Positions 8,724 through 17,413 of a stretch of 64,000 nt of DNA are shown piece by piece. The stretch is from Rhodococcus_G sp042879035 (GTDB lineage Bacteria; Actinomycetota; Actinomycetes; Mycobacteriales; Mycobacteriaceae). A program made the position numbers and the translations under genes. The stretch is taken from NCBI RefSeq assembly GCF_042879035.1, contig NZ_JBIAOU010000013.1, positions 62,001 to 126,000 on the forward strand, read 5' to 3'. How positions within the stretch are numbered: the first letter of the stretch is position 1; the number at the start of each line of letters is the position of its first letter. The notes beneath the pieces are model-generated. The model saw only the letters and a program-made list of their open reading frames with translations, was not told where the DNA came from and did no database searches.

Positions 8724-10127
8724 CTAGAAGTTGATCATGTGACCGGCGAGGCCGTGGATGGCCTCCTGCAGCGCCTCCGACAGGGTCGGGTGCGTGTGCA
8801 CGTTGCGGGCCAGCTCGTTGACGGTCAGATCCCACTTCTGCGCGAGGGTCAGCTCGGGCAGCAGCTCGGAGACGTCGGGGCCGATCAGGTGGCCGCCGAT
8901 GAGCTCGCCGTGGGTCTTGTCCGCGATCAGCTTGACGAAGCCGGTCGGGTCGGCCAGGCCGTGCGCCTTGCCGTTCGCGGTGAACGGGAAGGTCGCGACC
9001 TTCACGTCGTAGCCCTCCGCCCGCGCCTGCTCCTCGGTCAGACCGAAGCTGGCGACCTGCGGCTGGCAGAACGTGGCGCGCGGCATCATCCGGTAGTCGC
9101 CCAGCTCGAGCGTCTCGGCTCCGCCGATGGTCTCGGCCGCGACGACGCCCTGCGCCTCCGCGACGTGCGCGAGCTGCAGCTTGGCGGTGACGTCACCGAT
9201 CGCGTAGATGCCGGGCACGTTGGTGCGCATCCGCTCGTCGATCGCGATGGCGCCACGGTCGGTGAGCGCGACACCGGTGTTCTCCAGGCCGAAGCCGGTC
9301 ACGTTCGGAGCGAAGCCGACGGACTGCAGGACCTTGTCGACGACGACCGTCTCGACCACACCGGACTTGTTGTCCTTGATCGCGACGGTGACCTTGGCGC
9401 CGTCGTCCTCGATGGTCTGGACAGCGGCGCCGGTCTTGATGGTGACGCCGAGCTTCTTGTACTGCTTGGCGATCTCCTTGGAGACGTCCGCGTCCTCGTT
9501 CGGCAGGGCGCGGTCGAGGAACTCGACGATGGTGACGTCGACCCCGTAGTTCTTCAGGACGTAGCCGAACTCCATACCGATGGCGCCCGCGCCGACGATG
9601 AGGATGGAACCGGGCAGGTCACGGGTGAGGATCTGCTCCTCGTAGGTGACGACGTTGCGGCTGAGCGAGGTGCCGGGCAGCAGCTTGGTCGTGCTGCCGG
9701 TGGCGATGATGACGTTGTCGAAGGTGACCGACTCGGTGCCGCCCTTGCTGAGCGCGACGTCGATGGCGTTCGGGCCGGTGAACGTGCCGCGGCCGTCGAA
9801 CTCGTCGATCTTGTTCTTCTTCATCAGGAAGTGGACGCCCTTGACGCGGCCGTCCGCGACCTGGCGGCTGCGGTCGAATGCCGCGCCGAAGTCGAAAGAC
9901 GCCTCCCCCGAGATGCCGAAGGTCTTGGCCTCTTTGGTGAAGATGTGCGCAAGTTCGGCATTGCGGAGAAGGGCCTTGGACGGGATGCAGCCCACGTTCA
10001 GGCAGACACCGCCCCAGTACTTCTCTTCGATGATGGCGGTTTTCAGGCCCAGCTGCGCCGCGCGGATGGCTGCGACATACCCACCGGGACCGGCACCGAG
10101 GACAACGACGTCATAGTGTGAGGTCAC
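8724..10127 (-). CDS. lpd: Dihydrolipoyl dehydrogenase
   Basis: The 467-residue flavoprotein has the usual family length. The FAD fold GAGPGGYVAAIRAA is at 11-24, the redox-active pair GGVCLNVGCIPSK has Cys42 and Cys47, a second NAD-binding fold ILIVGAGAIGMEFG is near 180, and the catalytic HTHPTLSE pair (His446, Glu451) is near the C-terminus. It reoxidises dihydrolipoamide in the pyruvate and 2-oxoglutarate dehydrogenase complexes; the mycobacterial orthologue also serves peroxynitrite reductase. The start is a GTG at 10125-10127. It stands alone, without E1 or E2 genes nearby. Confidence 0.95.
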   Translation of the reverse strand: MTSHYDVVVLGAGPGGYVAAIRAAQLGLKTAIIEEKYWGGVCLNVGCIPSKALLRNAELAHIFTKEAKTFGISGEASFDFGAAFDRSRQVADGRVKGVHFLMKKNKIDEFDGRGTFTGPNAIDVALSKGGTESVTFDNVIIATGSTTKLLPGTSLSRNVVTYEEQILTRDLPGSILIVGAGAIGMEFGYVLKNYGVDVTIVEFLDRALPNEDADVSKEIAKQYKKLGVTIKTGAAVQTIEDDGAKVTVAIKDNKSGVVETVVVDKVLQSVGFAPNVTGFGLENTGVALTDRGAIAIDERMRTNVPGIYAIGDVTAKLQLAHVAEAQGVVAAETIGGAETLELGDYRMMPRATFCQPQVASFGLTEEQARAEGYDVKVATFPFTANGKAHGLADPTGFVKLIADKTHGELIGGHLIGPDVSELLPELTLAQKWDLTVNELARNVHTHPTLSEALQEAIHGLAGHMINF

Positions 10128-10456
10128 GAGCTACCAGCGTAGTCCTGCCCCGATTCGCTGTCCCGGCACGGTCCCCTTACCGGCCGGTAGGGACCGGTGT
10201 TCGGCCCCGGTGTCGTCCGCGTGGGCCACATTGTCGACGAATCCTGCACGGAACCGGGCACAACGGCGTCGCGGGCGACGAGAATCGTCACCGGTGGTCG
10301 TGGGCCCGTCAGGACCGGGTCCACGACCACCCTCCACGCCGGGATCGGCGCCCCGCAACCTTAACCTGGCTAAGCACCCGGGGCTCCGGTACAAAGGTTG
10401 CAGGACCAGGGCCGTCGTCGCTCCGACGCCATCCCACGACTGTCAAAGGTTTCCTC
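10128..10456. other. Divergent intergenic region between lpd and mycolyltransferase 1
   Basis: These 329 bases hold the upstream regions of two divergent genes. The only structure I see is an inverted repeat, GCAACCTT (10355-10362) and AAGGTTGC (10394-10401), separated by 31 bases and close to the mycolyltransferase start. It could be an operator or part of a leader hairpin. AAAGG at 10445-10449 is the likely RBS for the ATG at 10457. Confidence 0.45.
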
Positions 10457-11488
10457 ATGCCTCGGATCTCCACCCGCGCGCGCACGCTCGCCGTGGTCAC
10501 CGCGCTGACCACCCTGCCGCTGTTCGTCGCACCGGCCCTCGCGACGGCGGCACCGACCGTGCGCACCGCCGTGAGCGGCGACGCGTCGTACCTCGAACGG
10601 ATCGACCGGGACAGTGACCGCCTGGTGACCGCGCAGGTGTACTCCGCGGCGATGGACCGCGTGATCCCGGTCGAGGTCATCCTGCCCGCCGACACCAGCG
10701 CACCGCGGCCCACGCTGTACCTCCTCAACGGCGCGGGCGGCGGCGAGGACTCCGCGACCTGGCAGCAGCGGACCGACGTGATGGACTTCTTCGCGGACAA
10801 GAACGTCAACGTGGTGACCCCCATCGGCGGCGCGTTCAGCTACTACACGGACTGGGAGAAGGACGACCCGGAGCTCGGCCGCAACAAGTGGACGACCTTC
10901 CTCACCCGGGAACTGCCGCCGATCATCGACGACGCGTTCGACACCACCGGCGTCAACTCGATCGCCGGCATCTCGATGGCCGGCACCTCCGTGCTGAACC
11001 TCGCGATCGACGCACCCGGCCTGTACGAGAGCGTCGGCGCCTTCAGCGGCTGCGCCGAGACCTCGACCGAATCCGGTCAGTTCTACGTCCGCGCCGTGGT
11101 CGAGTCCCGAGGCGGCGGCGACGCGACCAACATGTGGGGCCCGTACGACGGCCCGGGCTGGCCGGCGAACGACCCGGTCGTCAACGCGGAGAAGCTGCGC
11201 GGCCTGCAGTTGTTCATCTCCTCCTCGTCCGGACTGCCCGGCGACCACGACACCCTCACCTCCCCCGGGATCAACGGCAACGCGGCCGTCCTGGCCAACC
11301 AGGTGATCCTCGGCGGCGTCATCGAGGCCGCCGCGAACCAGTGCACCCACAACCTGCAGAACCGGCTCTCCGACCTCGGGATCCCCGCCACCTTCGACTT
11401 CCGCCCGGCGGGCACCCACTCGTGGGGCTACTGGCAGGACGCCCTGCACGAGGCGTGGCCGATGCTGGCCGCGTCGATCGGCGCGTAG
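10457..11488 (+). CDS. Secreted mycolyltransferase (antigen-85 type), copy 1
   Basis: The predicted preprotein has 343 residues. The open frame extends far upstream, but the ATG at 10457 begins a typical signal peptide (MPRISTRARTLAVVTAL...) cleaved near residue 30. The mature alpha/beta-hydrolase fold has YLLNGAGGGEDSATW near 88-102, nucleophile elbow GISMAG with Ser173, and the C-terminal GTHSWGYW with His321. The family transfers mycolic acids from trehalose monomycolate onto arabinogalactan or a second trehalose, outside the membrane. A perfect 18-bp terminator follows. A second copy lies at 19108-20130 on the other strand. Confidence 0.9.
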   Translation: MPRISTRARTLAVVTALTTLPLFVAPALATAAPTVRTAVSGDASYLERIDRDSDRLVTAQVYSAAMDRVIPVEVILPADTSAPRPTLYLLNGAGGGEDSATWQQRTDVMDFFADKNVNVVTPIGGAFSYYTDWEKDDPELGRNKWTTFLTRELPPIIDDAFDTTGVNSIAGISMAGTSVLNLAIDAPGLYESVGAFSGCAETSTESGQFYVRAVVESRGGGDATNMWGPYDGPGWPANDPVVNAEKLRGLQLFISSSSGLPGDHDTLTSPGINGNAAVLANQVILGGVIEAAANQCTHNLQNRLSDLGIPATFDFRPAGTHSWGYWQDALHEAWPMLAASIGA

Positions 11489-11504
11489 GTTCCGCTGCGC
11501 CACC

Positions 11505-11545
11505 ACGAGAAGGGCCCCGCACCGTCCGTGCGGGGCCCTTCTCGT
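11505..11545 (+). terminator. Strong terminator after mycolyltransferase 1
   Basis: A perfect 18-bp stem (11505-11522 with 11528-11545, core AGAAGGGCCCCGCAC) has a 5-base loop and starts 17 bases after the stop codon. Confidence 0.85.
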
Positions 11546-11647
11546 CGGCCGGTCCCGGCGTACCCGGACGTCGAGTGTGCGGTCGCACGATCGACGACGA
11601 GTTCGACCCGCCGCGCCTCATCAGACGCCGCGGGGTATCAATGACGC

Positions 11648-13687
11648 ATGGCATCCGACCCCACCGACCCGCATCTCTGGCTCGAGGACGTCACCGGCGA
11701 GGACGCCCTCGACTGGGTACGCGAACGCAACGCCCGCACCGTCGCCGAGTACACCGACAACCCGGAGTTCACCGGCCTGCGCGACCGGATCCGGGCGGTG
11801 TTCGACACCGACGCCCGCATCCCCTACGTGCGACGCCGCGGTGCGTGGCTGTACAACTACTGGCGCGACGCCGACCACGTGCGCGGCCTGTGGCGGCGCA
11901 CGACGATGGACTCGTACCGCACGGACTCCCCCGACTGGGAGGTTCTCGCCGACCTGGACGCGATCGCCGACGCCGAAGGCGAGAACTGGGTGTGGTCCGG
12001 CGCGCTGGTGCTGCGGGCCGACGACGCCACCGACCAGACCCGCGCGCTGGTCAGCCTGTCGCGCGGCGGAGCCGACGCCGTCGTGATCCGCGAGTTCGAC
12101 CTCGCGAACCGGCGGTTCGTCCCGGCCGAGGAGGGCGGCTTCTTCCTGCCCGAGGCGAAGTCCGACATCGACTGGATCGACATCGACACCGTCTACGTCG
12201 GCACCGACACCGGGCCCGGCACGCTCACCGACTCCGGCTACCCGAGGATCGCGCTGCGGTGGCGCCGCGGCACCGACATCGGTTCGGCGGACCCGGTGTT
12301 CGAGGGCGAGCACACCGACGTCGCGGTGTCGGCCTGGTACGACCGCACCCCCGGATTCGAGCGCAGCTTCGCCGAGCGGTCCGTCGACTTCTTCACCTCG
12401 CAGCGGTACGAGATCGCGTCCGACGGCACCCTCGTCCGGATCGAAGCCCCCGAGGACGCCCGGGTGTCGGTGCACCGCGAGTGGCTGCTGATCCGGGTGC
12501 GGTCGGACTGGACGGTCGACGGGATCACCCACCCGGCGGGCACCCTGCTCGCGGCCCGCTACGCCGATCACCTCGCCGGCTCCCGCGACCTGACGGTGCT
12601 CTTCGCGCCCGATGCGCACACCTCGCTCGAGCAGTACGTGTGGACCCGCAACCACCTGCTGCTGGTGACGCTGTCGGACGTGCAGACCAGGCTGCGGGTG
12701 CTCACCCCCGGCGCGGACGGCTGGACGGACACCCCACTGGACGGCGTCCCCGAGCTCACCTCGACCGACGTGATCGACGTCGACCCGGTCGAGTCCGACG
12801 AGTTCTTCCTCAACTCCAGCGGATACCTGACGCCGGCGACGCTGCTGCACGGGTACGTCGGCGCACCGATCGAGGCGCTCAAGCAGGCACCCGCCTTCTT
12901 CGACACCGCGAATCTGTCCGTCGCGCAGCACTTCGCGACCTCCGACGACGGCACCGCGGTGCCCTACTTCGTGGTGCGCCGCGACGGCGCCGGGCCGGGT
13001 CCGACGTTGCTGTACGGCTACGGCGGCTTCGAGAACTCGATGCTCCCCGGCTACGGCGGAGCCCTCGGCCTCGGCTGGCTCGAACGCGGCGGAACCTACG
13101 TCGTCGCGAACATCCGCGGCGGCGGCGAGTACGGACCGTCGTGGCACACCCAGGCACTGAAGGCCGGACGGCACAAGGCGTTCGAGGACTTCGCCGCCGT
13201 CGCCCGCGACCTCGTCGACCGCGGCGTCACCACGGTCGCGCAACTCGGCGCGCAGGGCGGCAGCAACGGCGGACTGCTGATGGGTGTCATGCTCACCCGC
13301 TACCCGGAGCTGTTCGGCGCCGTCGTCTGCCAGGTGCCGCTGCTGGACATGCGCCGCTACCACCTGCTGCTCGCGGGCGCGTCGTGGATGGCCGAGTACG
13401 GCGACCCCGACGACCCCGCCCAGTGGGAGTTCATCGGGCAGTACTCGCCGTACCAGAACACCGACCCCGACCGCGCGTACCCGCCCGTGCTGATCACCAC
13501 CTCCACCCGCGACGACCGGGTGCACCCCGGCCACGCCCGCAAGATGGCGGCGCAGCTGGAGAAGGAGGGGCACGAGGTCTGGTACTACGAGAACATCGAG
13601 GGTGGGCACGGCGGCGCCGCCGACAACGCGCAGCTCGCGTTCAAGTCGGCGCTGGCGTACGAGTTCCTCCGGCGCACCCTGAGCTGA
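11648..13687 (+). CDS. Prolyl oligopeptidase family (S9) peptidase
   Basis: The 679-residue protein has the family layout: an N-terminal beta-propeller (about 1-420) and a C-terminal alpha/beta-hydrolase catalytic domain. The serine is in GAQGGSNGG (Ser539), the acid in TRDDRVHP (Asp622) and the histidine in EGGHGG (His654). No signal peptide is visible, so it is probably cytosolic, cutting short peptides after proline. M. tuberculosis Rv0457c is a peptidase of this family in a comparable neighbourhood (from memory). Confidence 0.9.
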   Translation: MASDPTDPHLWLEDVTGEDALDWVRERNARTVAEYTDNPEFTGLRDRIRAVFDTDARIPYVRRRGAWLYNYWRDADHVRGLWRRTTMDSYRTDSPDWEVLADLDAIADAEGENWVWSGALVLRADDATDQTRALVSLSRGGADAVVIREFDLANRRFVPAEEGGFFLPEAKSDIDWIDIDTVYVGTDTGPGTLTDSGYPRIALRWRRGTDIGSADPVFEGEHTDVAVSAWYDRTPGFERSFAERSVDFFTSQRYEIASDGTLVRIEAPEDARVSVHREWLLIRVRSDWTVDGITHPAGTLLAARYADHLAGSRDLTVLFAPDAHTSLEQYVWTRNHLLLVTLSDVQTRLRVLTPGADGWTDTPLDGVPELTSTDVIDVDPVESDEFFLNSSGYLTPATLLHGYVGAPIEALKQAPAFFDTANLSVAQHFATSDDGTAVPYFVVRRDGAGPGPTLLYGYGGFENSMLPGYGGALGLGWLERGGTYVVANIRGGGEYGPSWHTQALKAGRHKAFEDFAAVARDLVDRGVTTVAQLGAQGGSNGGLLMGVMLTRYPELFGAVVCQVPLLDMRRYHLLLAGASWMAEYGDPDDPAQWEFIGQYSPYQNTDPDRAYPPVLITTSTRDDRVHPGHARKMAAQLEKEGHEVWYYENIEGGHGGAADNAQLAFKSALAYEFLRRTLS

Positions 13688-13688
13688 C

Positions 13689-13752
13689 CGCCGAGTGTGC
13701 ACCTACGGGTGCGTCGCCCGGGGTGGTGGCGTCGGTAGGCGGACACTCGGCG
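13689..13752. terminator. Long hairpin between convergent peptidase and kinase genes
   Basis: An 18-position stem (13689-13706 with 13735-13752, outer arms CGCCGAGTGT / ACACTCGGCG) has a few internal mismatches and a 28-base loop. It begins just after the peptidase stop (13687) and ends eight bases before the kinase stop, so it can terminate both. Confidence 0.6.
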
Positions 13753-13760
13753 ACAAGCGC

Positions 13761-16061
13761 TCAGCCGAGCGTCACGACGCGGCGCAGTGCCCGCAGGTCC
13801 GCGTCGATCCGCCGGAACAGCTGGTACACCGCGATGAAGCCGACGATGCCGCCCAGGCACAGCAGCCGGACCGTGAGATCGACGTAGCCGGGCCGATCGG
13901 CGCCCGCGAAGCTCAGTCCCGCGACCCCGATCAGCGGGACCGACGCCGCCACCGCGAGGTAGCGGGTGCTGAGCACCCCGAGCGCGCGCAGGTCACGGCC
14001 GTCGTCGCTGTGAATCTCCCCGTGCGACAACAGGACCGGATACAGACTGCGGACGGCGTACAGCGTCAGGAAGAAGTACGGGTACGCGACGGCCACCGCC
14101 CCGCACACCGCCAGCGACGTCAGCAGCTGTGTGAAGGTACGGGGCGGAATCTCCCCGGCCACGAGCTGCAGGCTGACCGGATACAGCACACCGGCGACCA
14201 CCCACAGCGTGAACGCCACGACGACGGCGCGATGCCCGAGCGCGAGAGTGGCCCGCCGGGCCCGGCCGAGGGTCCGCTCGTCGTACACCACGCCCCGTTG
14301 GACGTCCCGTGGCACGGTGATCGCGAGCCGGCACCACCACAGGATCAGCAGCGCCCCGAGCGGGAACGCCACCACCCCGATCAGCAGGTGCACCTGTTCG
14401 AGGCTCTGCTGAGCCGCCGGGCTCAGGGTGCGGATGATCGTCTCCCGGTTGTAGTAGTAGTTGAAGGCGGTCGCGAGCAGGTTCGGGATGCCGATCGCCG
14501 CGAGCACGATCGGCAGTGCCCACGGCACCGCCGCGGACCGTCGGCTCCCGGGACTCGGGTCGACGAGGCCACGGGCCCGCGGGTCGAGGCACAACGCGAA
14601 CTGGCGGGCGAACTTGCGCCCCGTCGACCACCTCCGGTCCGGCTGCGGCTCGAGCGCGGTCAGCAGCACCCGGCGCAACGCCACGGGACATTCCTCGGGC
14701 AGCCGCGCCGCGGTCGCCTCGTCGACACCGGATCGGCGCCGCTCCAGCGCCTCGGCCGGCGTCTCGGCGTCCGGGAAGGGACGCTCGCCCGTCAGCAGTT
14801 CCCACATCATCACGCCGAGCGAGTAGATGTCGCTGCGGGTGTCGATCCGGACGCCCGGATCGGCACCCGACGTCGCGCCCGCCGACAGGGCCAGCTGCTC
14901 CGGCGACATGTACGCCAGCGACCCGGCCACCACGCCCGTCGACCCCGGTACCGCGACGGTGTCTCCGGAACTGACGTTGAAGTCGGCGAGCTTCGGGATC
15001 CCCTCCGCCGTCAACAGCACGTTGGCGGGTTTGACGTCGCGGTGCAGGACCCCCTGTTCGCGGGCGTACTCGAGCGCCTCCGCCAGCCGCAACCCGATCC
15101 ACGCCACCGTCTCCGGCCACGACAACGCCGCCACCTCGGCCCGCACGCTCGACTCCCCGGGACCGGTCACGCCCTTGCGGGCGAGCTCCCGGTCGATCGA
15201 ATCGAGCAGCAGTTGCCCGGTTCGGCGCTGCGGGGGCGTCGCCCGGACCATCCGGACGACGTCGAGCAGCGTGCCACCGGGCACGTACTCCATGAACAGC
15301 GCCCGCAGCCGGCGGTCCTCGAGCACCCGCTGGTCGTAGACCCGCACGATGTACGGGTGGTCGAGCTGGGCGAGGGTCTGCGGCTCCGCCCCGACGTTGC
15401 GGGACAGCTTCAACGCCACCCACCGCTGCATCGCGGTCTGCCGCGCGAGGAACACCCGGGCGAACGCCCCGTGCCCGAGTTCGGCGACCAGATCGAAGTC
15501 GTCGAGGCGTTCGCCGACCTGCAGCTCCCCGCTGTCCGGCAGCGCCGACGGGCCGCTGTCGCCGGACCGCGGGTCGTGCTCGAGCAGCCACGCGAAACGC
15601 TCCGCCTGCTCCGGGAACTCGGCGACGTAGTCGTCGGCGCGGACGTCCTCACCGGCGAGGCGCCGGACGCGGTACTCCTCGTAGATCAACTCGGGCGGAA
15701 TCGGGCCGGTGAGCAGTTCCGGGAACTCGAGGCAGTAGTCGGCGATCCGTTTCGGCCTGCGCACCCGGATCCACCGGTACGCGAGGTCGACCATGACGAG
15801 TTCGATCAGTGCGGCACGCCGGATCGCGTCGGTGTCGGGAAGGTAGTCCCGCAGGTCGTCGGGTGGACGGTTGTCCTCCTCCCACTCCGCGACCAGCCGC
15901 GCGACGCCGGTGTCGACGACGACCCCCGCGCTGGGGCCGCCCGACCGCGACGCCGGTTCGGACCCGGTGCCCCCGGGAGCGAACCGGGCGGCCACACCGA
16001 GTTCGGTGAGCGGGCCGCCTGCGACGGTCGCGTCATCGGGAGAATCGCGCTCCGGACACAT
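13761..16061 (-). CDS. Membrane Ser/Thr protein kinase with unusual N-terminal region
   Basis: The predicted protein has 766 residues. Residues 50-165 are a helical region with two repeat-like segments (ADYCLEFPELL at 108-117 and DDYVAEFPEQAERFAWLL at 143-160), of the kind seen before kinase domains in planctomycete-type kinases (from memory). The kinase domain covers about 187-490: glycine loop LGHGAFARV at 195, Lys218 in VALKLS, catalytic HRDVKPAN (Asp342, Asn347) and DFN instead of DFG at 360-362. About six membrane segments follow from 512 to 750. It lies 11 bases after the alpha/beta hydrolase gene and is the last gene of an apparent four-gene operon. Its substrates are unknown. Confidence 0.85.
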   Translation of the reverse strand: MCPERDSPDDATVAGGPLTELGVAARFAPGGTGSEPASRSGGPSAGVVVDTGVARLVAEWEEDNRPPDDLRDYLPDTDAIRRAALIELVMVDLAYRWIRVRRPKRIADYCLEFPELLTGPIPPELIYEEYRVRRLAGEDVRADDYVAEFPEQAERFAWLLEHDPRSGDSGPSALPDSGELQVGERLDDFDLVAELGHGAFARVFLARQTAMQRWVALKLSRNVGAEPQTLAQLDHPYIVRVYDQRVLEDRRLRALFMEYVPGGTLLDVVRMVRATPPQRRTGQLLLDSIDRELARKGVTGPGESSVRAEVAALSWPETVAWIGLRLAEALEYAREQGVLHRDVKPANVLLTAEGIPKLADFNVSSGDTVAVPGSTGVVAGSLAYMSPEQLALSAGATSGADPGVRIDTRSDIYSLGVMMWELLTGERPFPDAETPAEALERRRSGVDEATAARLPEECPVALRRVLLTALEPQPDRRWSTGRKFARQFALCLDPRARGLVDPSPGSRRSAAVPWALPIVLAAIGIPNLLATAFNYYYNRETIIRTLSPAAQQSLEQVHLLIGVVAFPLGALLILWWCRLAITVPRDVQRGVVYDERTLGRARRATLALGHRAVVVAFTLWVVAGVLYPVSLQLVAGEIPPRTFTQLLTSLAVCGAVAVAYPYFFLTLYAVRSLYPVLLSHGEIHSDDGRDLRALGVLSTRYLAVAASVPLIGVAGLSFAGADRPGYVDLTVRLLCLGGIVGFIAVYQLFRRIDADLRALRRVVTLG

Positions 16062-16072
16062 GGGCGTTCACG

Positions 16073-16936
16073 TCACTCGCGATCGCGCAGCCACGCCACG
16101 ATCCGGTCGACCGTGCTCCCGCACTGCCGGATCCAGCCGTTGTGTCCGAGCGGCTCCTGCTGATGCCACGTGGTGACGTCCGCCTTCGGGAGTTTGCGGA
16201 CCAGGTTGCGGATCGCGGACTTCGGGGCCAGGTCGTCGCCCTCGACCGAGATCGACAGGACCGGCAGGGTGAGCCGGCCGATCCGCTCCTCGTAGTCGAT
16301 GTCGGCGCCGGCCGGCTCGATCAGTCCGGTCCGCGCGAACCTGGACCAGTCCGAGATCAGCACCTTCGACTGCCTGCCGAACCCGCCGACGTCGAGCCGG
16401 TCACCGGGCCAGAATCCGGCGACGTTCGCGGTCACCGACATCGCCGCCGACCCGACCAGCAGACCCGCGCCGCGCACCACACCGTGCCCGCGGTGGAACG
16501 GCGAGCCCGACGCCACCAGGATCAGCCCACCCAGACCACCGCGGGCGCGGGCCGCGTACATGACGCCCAACTGCCCACCCATGCTGTGCCCCAACAGGTA
16601 CGGCGTGCTCTCGTCGAAGTGTTCCCGCACCACCTCGAAGATCGCCGGGTAGTCCACCGACACGAGCTCCTGGTAGCCGTAGGCGCTGTCCGGCCCCGGC
16701 CGGGGACGGCTGTCGCCCTGCCCGCGCAGTTCGCCGATCGCCGCGTTGAACCCGCCGTCCACCAGCGCCTGCGCGACGGTGTCGTAGTAGCCGCCCGGCA
16801 CCCCGAGTCCGGGGAAGATCACCACGACCGGCGCCGCCTCCCGGCCGGCGAACAGTCGCACCGGAACCGTGCTGCCGTCCGGAACCTGAATCGGAATCGT
16901 CTCCACAGTTCCATACTCTCGCGGCGGGGACCGCAC
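16073..16936 (-). CDS. Alpha/beta hydrolase
   Basis: The protein has 287 residues. FPGLGVPGGYYDTVAQAL (41-58) is the oxyanion region and GHSMGG (Ser118) the nucleophile elbow; a candidate histidine lies in QEPLGHNGW near the C-terminus. No signal peptide is visible. It resembles serine-aminopeptidase-like or monoglyceride-lipase-like hydrolases, but the substrate cannot be read. It sits 13 bases after the DsrE-like gene and 11 bases before the kinase gene, so the three are probably co-transcribed. Confidence 0.8.
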   Translation of the reverse strand: MRSPPREYGTVETIPIQVPDGSTVPVRLFAGREAAPVVVIFPGLGVPGGYYDTVAQALVDGGFNAAIGELRGQGDSRPRPGPDSAYGYQELVSVDYPAIFEVVREHFDESTPYLLGHSMGGQLGVMYAARARGGLGGLILVASGSPFHRGHGVVRGAGLLVGSAAMSVTANVAGFWPGDRLDVGGFGRQSKVLISDWSRFARTGLIEPAGADIDYEERIGRLTLPVLSISVEGDDLAPKSAIRNLVRKLPKADVTTWHQQEPLGHNGWIRQCGSTVDRIVAWLRDRE

Positions 16937-16949
16937 CGACAGTGGATTG

Positions 16950-17351
16950 TCAGTAGCTGAAGGTGACCGCTCCCCCGTCGCCGATCCACCGCCACATCGG
17001 AACGGTGCCGCCGATCTCGGCGTTCGACACCAGTGCCGCCTCGTCGAGGTGCTTGGCCTCGAAGCAGATCGGGCAGACCAGCAGGCGCCCTCCTGCTGCG
17101 TCGAACCGCTTCACCAGATCCGGCAGCGGCGGGCAGCCGCTGCACGCCACCCCGTGGACGGTGCCCTCGACGGCGAGCCGCACCGCCTCCTTGGTCAGGA
17201 ACATCAGGGTCGATCGACCTCCCTCCGCGGCGCCGACCGCGACGAGGAACGCCACCGTCACCTTCTCCGCGTCCTCGAGGCCCGTGGTCAGGCTGATCAC
17301 AGCCTTGCCGGAGCTGCCGTTGTCGCCGTTGCCGTTCGTGTTCTCGTTCAT
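16950..17351 (-). CDS. DsrE/DsrF-like protein with two CxxC motifs
   Basis: The predicted protein has 133 residues when started at the ATG at 17349-17351; a GTG or ATG 12 codons upstream is possible. The core (KAVISLTTGLEDAEKVTVAFLVA) fits DsrE/F-like small sulfur-relay or peroxide-related proteins. It has two CxxC motifs, CSGC (70-73) and CPIC (93-96), which suggest a metal site or redox-active thiols. It lies 62 bases after the HD/LuxR gene and 13 before the hydrolase gene. No other sulfur-relay gene is nearby, so its role is open. Confidence 0.75.
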   Translation of the reverse strand: MNENTNGNGDNGSSGKAVISLTTGLEDAEKVTVAFLVAVGAAEGGRSTLMFLTKEAVRLAVEGTVHGVACSGCPPLPDLVKRFDAAGGRLLVCPICFEAKHLDEAALVSNAEIGGTVPMWRWIGDGGAVTFSY

Positions 17352-17413
17352 GCATCCGAGCATTCGCCGCGGACGGACGCCGGTCATGAGGCATCCGCCT
17401 CATTCTCGGGCAC

